Notes under the pieces: generated by a model
What the model saw: only the letters and a program-made list of their open reading frames with translations
Told to the model about the DNA's origin: nothing
Databases searched by the model: none
From: a virus
IMG/VR virus record: IMGVR_UViG_3300049489_000639
Span: 1 to 25,042 of that record
Length of the DNA: 25,042 bases
Strand: one strand, 5' to 3'
Position numbers and translations under genes: made by a program
Shown: positions 21,475 through 25,042 of the stretch, piece by piece
Layout: the number at the start of each line of letters is the position of its first letter
Numbering within the stretch: the first letter of the stretch is position 1

Positions 21475-21771
21475 CTAAAAACTCCCGTCCGTTCCGTCGA
21501 TGGCCATCCAATAATTCAGATCAATCTGCGAGAACTCCCTCATGTGCTCTCGAATAGATTGCGGCAGCGAAGCCAGAACCTCATTGCGCCGAGCGGGAGT
21601 TTCATATTCGTACCAAAGCCACACGCAATCACACATCGTCTGCGGAATCCACTGACGGCGCGACAGTCCCTCGCTGTGCTTGGCCATGTATGCGTCTAAG
21701 TCGTGCGGCGAGAGTCCTGGATAGACAGAAACGCTGAACGTGATTGCTCGGTTTTTGGTGATAGCTTTCAT
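21475..21771 (-). CDS. Unknown phage protein
   Basis: The ATG at 21771 (MKAITKNRAITFSVSVYPGL) overlaps the upstream TGA (ATGA) and is preferred over the longer reading that starts inside the upstream gene. The 98-residue product has a beta start, then LDAYMAKHSEGLSRRQWIPQ, a WLWYEYETPARR segment and a C-terminal helix (SIREHMREFSQIDLNYW). It is Trp/Tyr-rich. No known family was recognised. It is in the coupled early run. Confidence 0.6.
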   Translation of the reverse strand: MKAITKNRAITFSVSVYPGLSPHDLDAYMAKHSEGLSRRQWIPQTMCDCVWLWYEYETPARRNEVLASLPQSIREHMREFSQIDLNYWMAIDGTDGSF

Positions 21772-22052
21772 CCCTTCATCCTCTCCCAAGCGTCTGACTC
21801 ATTATTTGCTACACGCCAGCGCATGTATCTGGCACATGCCGACGTCGCTATAAAGGTCAGCCGCCAGCCCTCTAGTAGTTCGTCCACTTCGATTTGATAG
21901 TCGTGGCCGAGGTCCAGAAGGAACTCCATTTCGAGTATGCTCTGCCAGCGCCGGGCCGCGTAGTGTGCCGCTATCTCGTGCGGGTAGACGTGACGTAGTG
22001 TTAGCTCCGGATCTACGATATCGGCGAGAGAAGGAATCATTAAATTGGTCAT
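21768..22052 (-). CDS. Unknown phage protein
   Basis: The ATG at 22052 (MTNLMIPSLADIVDPEL) overlaps the TGA of the upstream gene (ATGA). An earlier open frame exists but lies in the other gene. The 94-residue product is helical, with IAAHYAARRWQSILEMEFLL and a C-terminal helix with Arg/Trp (ACARYMRWRVANNE). No motif identifies its role. Its stop overlaps the next start. Confidence 0.6.
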   Translation of the reverse strand: MTNLMIPSLADIVDPELTLRHVYPHEIAAHYAARRWQSILEMEFLLDLGHDYQIEVDELLEGWRLTFIATSACARYMRWRVANNESDAWERMKG

Positions 22053-22279
22053 CCCAACACCCTCCTCACCGCCTCCTCCAGCGAGCAATCTGTATCCTTC
22101 GCGTAACCAACTCCACACTTTGCGCACTCGTAATGGTCCTCCGGTGGCGGCCATTTGTTCGGCTTCCATGTTTTCGGCTCCCTCGTGTAAGACTTCCAGT
22201 CGATACGGCCTCCACACTGGCACCGAGAGCCGGGTGGCTTGATGGGCATTACGGCAGGGGCGAATAAGTCCAGTTGCAT
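22049..22279 (-). CDS. Small zinc-ribbon-like protein
   Basis: A 76-residue protein starting at the ATG of 22279 (MQLDLFAPAVMPIKPPGSRC), overlapping the previous stop by one base (TGATG). It carries CQCGGRIDW near residues 20-28 and ECAKCGVGY near 52-60, a two-CxxC arrangement as in a zinc ribbon, with Pro/Trp-rich residues between. The C-terminus is a short helix. The metal role is inferred from cysteine spacing. Confidence 0.65.
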   Translation of the reverse strand: MQLDLFAPAVMPIKPPGSRCQCGGRIDWKSYTREPKTWKPNKWPPPEDHYECAKCGVGYAKDTDCSLEEAVRRVLG

Positions 22280-22875
22280 CACGCCGCCAAAGTATAAATC
22301 TTCGCCTGTATCACCGGCTTCTGAACCTCGCCGGGCTCGAACTTCTTGCGCTCGGGGAACTGGAGCTGCAGGATTCTATTCAGACACTCGTCGACCGATT
22401 GGTATGGGATGATTATCTCCTTCGAGGTTTCCGTGTACTTGAACAGCTCCAGCTCGTCGAATCTCTTCGTTTCGTAACTCAAGACACGAGCGAAACCGTC
22501 GCAGGGTCGCATGGAGCTGAGGGCGCGCCAATCCTCGGCCTTAATCTCGTAATACCGGCAAACGGAGCCGCCCCGATACTCCTGCATCTCGACACCGCCA
22601 TGATAGAGCAACTCAACTAGCCCTTGCGGACCATGATAAAGATGCTCCATGCCTATCTCGGCCCGACCGGATATCATGATGTCGTTCTCCGGGTGCTTTA
22701 GCGCGAGTCGGATTTCTTTTGCGTAGGCATCCCGGCACATACCCTCATGCACAAACGCTTGCCAGCCCTGCCGCCTGAGCGTGTAGGTATCCGACGACCA
22801 CCCCTTCCAATGGACCTTGATAGGAACCTCGGTAAAGGTCGGCCGTCCGTTTCGCCACCCCTCGAAATACGGCAC
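22279..22875 (-). CDS. Unknown phage protein
   Basis: A 198-residue protein with a GTG start overlapping the upstream TAG (TAGTG). It has an aromatic-rich start (YFEGWRNGRPTFTEVPIKVH), a middle with MISGRAEIGMEHLYHGPQG and a C-terminal half with DECLNRILQLQFPERKK. Residues are balanced and the pattern is mixed alpha/beta, so it looks like a folded single-domain protein. No active-site motif was recognised. It is the largest unknown gene in the early run. Confidence 0.65.
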   Translation of the reverse strand: MPYFEGWRNGRPTFTEVPIKVHWKGWSSDTYTLRRQGWQAFVHEGMCRDAYAKEIRLALKHPENDIMISGRAEIGMEHLYHGPQGLVELLYHGGVEMQEYRGGSVCRYYEIKAEDWRALSSMRPCDGFARVLSYETKRFDELELFKYTETSKEIIIPYQSVDECLNRILQLQFPERKKFEPGEVQKPVIQAKIYTLAA

Positions 22876-23099
22876 TAAAGCTTGCTACCAGTATCAACCC
22901 CGGCTGACTCGTACACCGTCAGCTCGGTAATCTCCGCAAGGTATCCGTCGATCTCGCGCTCGATGTTCTTCAAAACGAGCTGTGCCTTCTCGCGTCGGGA
23001 GTACAAGTCCTTCAGCTTCTCGACGGCCTTCTTGGTGACCTCTTCCGAAATTTCCTTCCTCGCCTGCTCCTGTACCGCCTTCACGTCTATCAGTGTCAT
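22875..23099 (-). CDS. Small coiled-coil protein
   Basis: The ATG at 23099 (MTLIDVKAVQEQARKEISEE) follows AAAGGAGAT at ideal distance, so I reject the longer reading into the previous gene. The 74-residue product is one long amphipathic helix (KKAVEKLKDLYSRREKAQLV) with a short strand at the end. It is probably a small oligomeric or accessory protein. Function is unknown. Confidence 0.65.
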   Translation of the reverse strand: MTLIDVKAVQEQARKEISEEVTKKAVEKLKDLYSRREKAQLVLKNIEREIDGYLAEITELTVYESAGVDTGSKL

Positions 23100-23101
23100 G
23101 T

Positions 23102-23389
23102 CTATCTCCTTTCGATTTTCATTTGGATGCGCCAAGGGAAGATCCGTTGCCACCACGGCATCGAAAGCCTCCGCTTTTCTCGCTCTACCGCTTCACGAAG
23201 TTTCTCTTCCTGTAACTCAGCAATGGCTTTTTCAACCGCCCTCTGAGATAGGCACGTTCGGTCGAACACCTGTGCGTCTATCGGCTTCCACGCTGCGCCC
23301 ATGCTGTCTCGCCACAACCCCTCCTCGTCGACCGTGAGCGTCAGGGATTTGGTTAGTGGTCGAGCCGATTTGGTGTTCTCTGTTATCAT
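23102..23389 (-). CDS. Small protein with aromatic basic C-terminus
   Basis: AAGGAG lies six bases before the ATG at 23389. The 95-residue product has a beta N-terminal part (LTKSLTLTVDEEGLWRDS), a charged helix (AIAELQEEKLREAVEREKRR), and a C-terminal segment MPWWQRIFPWRIQMKIERR that is aromatic and basic and could be membrane-associating. The ribosome-binding site starts directly after the encoded CCA of the tRNA-His gene. No family was recognised. Confidence 0.6.
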   Translation of the reverse strand: MITENTKSARPLTKSLTLTVDEEGLWRDSMGAAWKPIDAQVFDRTCLSQRAVEKAIAELQEEKLREAVEREKRRLSMPWWQRIFPWRIQMKIERR

Positions 23390-23400
23390 GTCTTTCTCCT

Positions 23401-23474
23401 TGGTGTGACTATCGGGATTCGAACCCGAACCGCTAGAGCCACGGTCTAGCGTGCAGCCTTTACACCATAGTCAC
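23401..23474 (-). tRNA. tRNA-His (anticodon GTG), unusual C33 and A73
   Basis: The acceptor GTGACTA / TAGTCAC, D stem GTGT / GCAC, anticodon stem CTAGA / TCTAG and T arm TCGGG, TTCGAAT, CCCGA all pair fully. The seven-base anticodon loop CCGTGGC puts GTG at 34-36, reading His codons, but position 33 is C instead of the near-universal U. Discriminator 73 is A, and CCA is encoded. Classic bacterial tRNA-His has C73 paired with G-1. A genomic G stands at -1 here. The variable loop is four bases. Confidence 0.88.
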
Positions 23475-23665
23475 CGTATAGCAGGCCCGCAGCGGCGTCG
23501 GTTTTGAGTTCCTGCGCAACCGAAGAACAGAAACCATCTCCACCGCCGAAGGCCACAAGTAATAAAGACGTTTTTGGAAACGCACACCAAACCTCGTGAC
23601 TATTCGAACTTGTGCCGCGTTCACGTCCACGGCGGGGCTTTCATTTCTGTTTGTCGTCTGTCTTT
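23475..23665 (-). other. Spacer between two tRNA genes, no gene supported
   Basis: This 191-base spacer has no supported coding frame: the open minus frame across it continues through both tRNA genes and is a shadow. A TTCGAAT core at 23602-23608 is not flanked by a T stem. Nothing else is recognised. It could carry tRNA processing signals. Confidence 0.5.
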
Positions 23666-23739
23666 GGAACGGAGAAGGATTCGAACCATCGCCCTCTTGC
23701 ACACATGGCAAGCGCTCTACCAACTGAGCTACCCGCTCC
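23666..23739 (-). tRNA. tRNA, anticodon most likely TGT (Thr), unusual A33
   Basis: The acceptor GAGCGGG / TCCGTTC, D arm GCTC, AGTTGGTA, GAGC and anticodon stem CTTGC / GCAAG pair fully. The T arm is GATGG, TTCGAAT, CCTTC with one T-T mismatch. The loop CATGTGT gives TGT at 34-36 (Thr, ACA) with A at position 33. Base 73 is C with a G at -1, the pair typical of tRNA-His rather than Thr. No CCA is encoded. Amino acid identity is therefore uncertain. Confidence 0.82.
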
Positions 23740-23740
23740 A

Positions 23741-23852
23741 TAAGTGCCGCCACTTACGCGGACGGCTTACGGGGCAGTTTATTCAGTAAGCTTGGCGGGT
23801 TTCCCCGCGTCAGCTCTCCATGCCCAGCTGCTTATCTATTTGGGAATTCTTT
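23741..23852. other. Spacer with two hairpins before the tRNA gene
   Basis: Between the sponge-like gene and the tRNA are two small stem-loops: TAAGTG / CACTTA at 23741-23756, touching the tRNA 5' end, and GCGGG-GAAA-CCCGC (a GNRA tetraloop on the minus strand) at 23795-23808. Neither has a T run. They may be processing or stability elements. No gene is seen here. Confidence 0.45.
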
Positions 23853-24116
23853 CTATGCGGCCTGCGCGAACTCCGTGTTGCGCGGCTGCACCGGCGCGGT
23901 CAGCACAAGGCTCGCAATCGCCATCTGCTGGCCCTGCTGGAAGTGAGTGAACCACACCGACGCCTCGCGGCTATCCGGGATGATTGCGGCGACCGCCTTG
24001 GCGTACTCAATACCGAGCGTGCGAATCTGCTCGATGCTCTTCTGCGTATCTTCGTCCGGCTTGTGATACTCAAGTGCGTTTACCATCTCTGCGACTTTCT
24101 TCTCGTTCATTGGCAT
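23853..24116 (-). CDS. Acb2/Tad1-like cyclic-nucleotide sponge (candidate anti-CBASS/anti-Thoeris)
   Basis: An 87-residue all-helical protein with AAGGAAAG before its ATG. It contains LEYHKPDEDTQKSIEQIR, then AAIIPDSREASVWFTHFQQG and QQMAIASLVL. The order Y-H-x-P, I-R, then P-D-S-R-E-x-S and a following helix is the pattern I know from the Acb2/Tad1 helical hairpin family, whose members assemble as oligomers and bind cyclic oligonucleotides or gcADPR, depriving CBASS or Thoeris of their signal. The THFQQG piece matches the Acb2 branch. Length (about 70-100) agrees. It lies next to tRNA genes in the accessory early region, as expected of a counter-defence gene. The family call is from memory of the consensus, and the ligand is not deducible. 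Confidence 0.7.
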   Translation of the reverse strand: MPMNEKKVAEMVNALEYHKPDEDTQKSIEQIRTLGIEYAKAVAAIIPDSREASVWFTHFQQGQQMAIASLVLTAPVQPRNTEFAQAA

Positions 24117-24169
24117 ACGTTCTTTCCTTTTTCAATGTGCCTTTCGGCGGTAAATTTTATTCTCTGATC

Positions 24170-24502
24170 CTAAACGGTCCTCCAGGTCTTCCCCTGAATG
24201 ATGTGACTGATGGCCGTTTGGCTCACGCCGAAGCGGTCGGCGATTGCTTTCTGCCCCTCGCCTTTCACGAACCTCGCGCGAATGTCCCGCACCTTCTCGA
24301 CCGTGAGCTTTGCCTGCGGCGCAAGACACTCGCCGACCAAGATCGCCCGATGCGGCGCGAGGTCCGGCCAACTGGCGTCGGCCCGCGCAGCATACTCCTC
24401 GGCTTCCGCCCTGTCGTCAAAATCGGCCCGAGCGCCATCATTTGGCTCAATCGTCCCGCGACCGTCCTGATTCACCACGATCCACCAAGACCTTTTCGTC
24501 AT
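24170..24502 (-). CDS. Helix-turn-helix protein
   Basis: The ATG at 24502 (MTKRSWWIVVNQDG) overlaps the upstream TGA (ATGA). The product is 110 residues. The N-terminal half is a small alpha/beta part (FDDRAEAEEYAARADASWP) with an ILVGECLAPQAK strand. The C-terminal 45 residues, LTVEKVRDIRARFVKGEGQK then AIADRFGVSQTAISHIIQGK, form a helix-turn-helix of the type seen at the end of phage homing-endonuclease-like and small regulator proteins ('G.s...IA..fgvs...is.I..g..w'). Without a nuclease motif I take it to be a DNA-binding protein of unknown target. Confidence 0.7.
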   Translation of the reverse strand: MTKRSWWIVVNQDGRGTIEPNDGARADFDDRAEAEEYAARADASWPDLAPHRAILVGECLAPQAKLTVEKVRDIRARFVKGEGQKAIADRFGVSQTAISHIIQGKTWRTV

Positions 24503-24702
24503 ACCCTTGCCGCGCAAAAGCTAATCACCGAGCGATCCGCGCCCTCCTTGTCTTTCGCCCGCCTCACGGCACTAATGGCGCGGGATCGCTCATACACTGC
24601 AAGCCGCTTTCTCAGCCTTGCGTTTTCAGTCATCTCATACCCAAGCAAAAACAAACTCGTGCCAGAAACCGCCGAACAAATTATTACAAAAATCGCTATC
24701 AT
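24499..24702 (-). CDS. Small membrane protein
   Basis: A 67-residue protein with GGGGGC before its ATG at 24702. Residues 1-20 are hydrophobic (MIAIFVIICSAVSGTSLFLL), a likely N-terminal membrane anchor, followed by a basic helical part (ENARLRKRLAVYERSRAISA). No lipobox is clear. It could be an accessory small membrane protein, but nothing indicates a lysis function. It is coupled to the next gene by a four-base overlap. Confidence 0.6.
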   Translation of the reverse strand: MIAIFVIICSAVSGTSLFLLGYEMTENARLRKRLAVYERSRAISAVRRAKDKEGADRSVISFCAARV

Positions 24703-24775
24703 CTGAGCCCCCTTTTGTATCCCCGCCCCACGGCGCGAGCCGCAGGGCGAGAAACTTTTTTTCGTGCTTATCGCA

Positions 24776-25042
24776 CTATTGGCCGGTCTTTACTTCGACC
24801 GGGCCTTGCGAGTTGGTGCCTTCTTCGTGCTCGAAGGTGTTGAAGCCGTCCGCGTGTTCTTGGTCGGCTTCTTGCCTGTCGTGTTTGTTTTCTTGTTCAT
24901 GCTTTTCCTTTTCATTAAAATCGCCCGGGGAAATTCCCGGACTACGTTTCAAACCTTTTCTACCGCTGGCAATCCGGCTCATGTGAGCGCGGTCCCTGCT
25001 CACAGATAGGCCGCCCAAGCGTCCGGCCGCCCTCGCCTCCTC
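24776..25042 (-). CDS. KGG-repeat-like protein (partial, runs off right edge)
   Basis: A minus frame is open from 25042 to a TAG at 24776, 88 residues visible and the start missing. The first part, EARAAGRLGGLSVSRDRAHM then SRIASGRKGLKRSPG, resembles stress-protein KGG repeats ('A...G.kGG.a.s.d..hm..ig.kGg'), and the second part is acidic and His/Gln-rich (EKEKHEQENKHDRQEADQEH), probably disordered. Codons in this frame mostly end in C or G where possible, as in other genes here. A competing frame for a Lys/Thr-rich 36-mer lies inside it. The call is tentative because the N-terminus is cut off. Confidence 0.5.
   Translation of the reverse strand, partial: EEARAAGRLGGLSVSRDRAHMSRIASGRKGLKRSPGISPGDFNEKEKHEQENKHDRQEADQEHADGFNTFEHEEGTNSQGPVEVKTGQ
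24790..24900 (-). CDS. Alternative: 36-residue Lys-rich peptide overlapping the KGG-like frame
   Basis: An ATG at 24900 is preceded by AAAAGGAAAAGC, a good ribosome-binding site, and opens a 36-residue Lys/Thr/Arg-rich reading (NKKTNTTGKKPTKNTR, ending KARSK) before TAA. Such basic peptides resemble small histone H1-like phage proteins, but a Glu/Asp-rich neighbouring frame can also generate Lys/Thr runs by chance. It cannot be decided from sequence alone which of the two frames is used, or whether both are. Confidence 0.35.
   Translation of the reverse strand: MNKKTNTTGKKPTKNTRTASTPSSTKKAPTRKARSK
24901..25042 (-). other. Hairpin near the right edge
   Basis: CCGGG-AATTTC-CCCGG followed by GCGATTTT on the minus strand, near 24925-24940, lies inside the KGG-like frame. 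It could be a weak terminator if that frame is not a gene. No promoter is recognised here. Confidence 0.25.

Noticed and set aside
21768-22223. Longer start for the 94-residue gene
   Set aside because: It would overlap the zinc-ribbon-like gene by about 170 bases; the ATGA-coupled ATG at 22052 is sufficient.
23595-23620. Second TTCGAAT core suggesting another tRNA
   Set aside because: The flanking bases do not form a T stem and no acceptor stem can be drawn.
23460-23753. Minus-strand open frame of 97 codons
   Set aside because: It runs through one complete tRNA gene and into another, so its residues are a translated tRNA.
24764-25009. Hydrophobic plus-strand frame of 81 codons
   Set aside because: It is the antisense of a Lys/Glu-rich minus region, which produces Phe/Leu/Val runs automatically.

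Overview
The window is one continuous stretch of a tailed double-stranded DNA phage (or prophage) genome, and every supported gene lies on the minus strand, so transcription runs from the right edge to the left. A separate scaffold gene, an HK97-type head region, a tape measure gene and a tail-chaperone frameshift, with no contractile-sheath gene seen, point to a siphovirus-like phage. No host gene, integrase, insertion sequence or CRISPR array is visible. The host cannot be named. One tRNA-His-like gene has A73 with an encoded CCA, a trait known from one alphaproteobacterial clade, which is only a weak hint.

Right part (about 18.6-25.0 kb), early or accessory region: a protein with a KGG-like N-terminus cut by the window edge, a small membrane protein, a helix-turn-helix protein and a likely Acb2/Tad1-type cyclic-nucleotide sponge (anti-CBASS/anti-Thoeris). 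A tRNA block follows, then a tightly overlapping run of small genes (zinc-ribbon-like proteins, a J-domain protein, several unknowns), a RusA-like Holliday junction resolvase, a conserved phage protein of unknown role, and a helix-turn-helix protein placed where late-gene activators usually sit. A tRNA-like element separates this from a ParB-methyltransferase fusion.

Middle part (about 9.0-17.4 kb), packaging and head: small terminase, large terminase with an unusual P-loop, portal, MuF-like minor head protein, an HExxH metallopeptidase-like protein, scaffold, a beta-rich candidate decoration protein, a small acidic protein and the major capsid protein, followed by a coiled-coil protein and small connector-region genes. 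Strong hairpins stand on both sides of the capsid gene.

Left part (1 to about 9.0 kb), neck and tail: gp10-like neck protein, head-tail connector, tail terminator candidate, tail tube, the tail assembly chaperone pair G/GT joined by a canonical A AAA AAG slippery site, an 817-residue tape measure, two paralogous distal-tail-like proteins with a discoidin-like core, and a tail hub-like protein that leaves the window.

Most neighbouring genes overlap by 1-4 bases (ATGA, TAATG, GTGA), which implies translational coupling in long operons. No convincing sigma-70 promoter was found by eye. The most notable points are the sponge candidate, the tRNA-like genes that all deviate in the anticodon loop, the shifted lysine in the terminase P-loop, and the G/GT frameshift that gives meaning to an otherwise empty 330-base gap.
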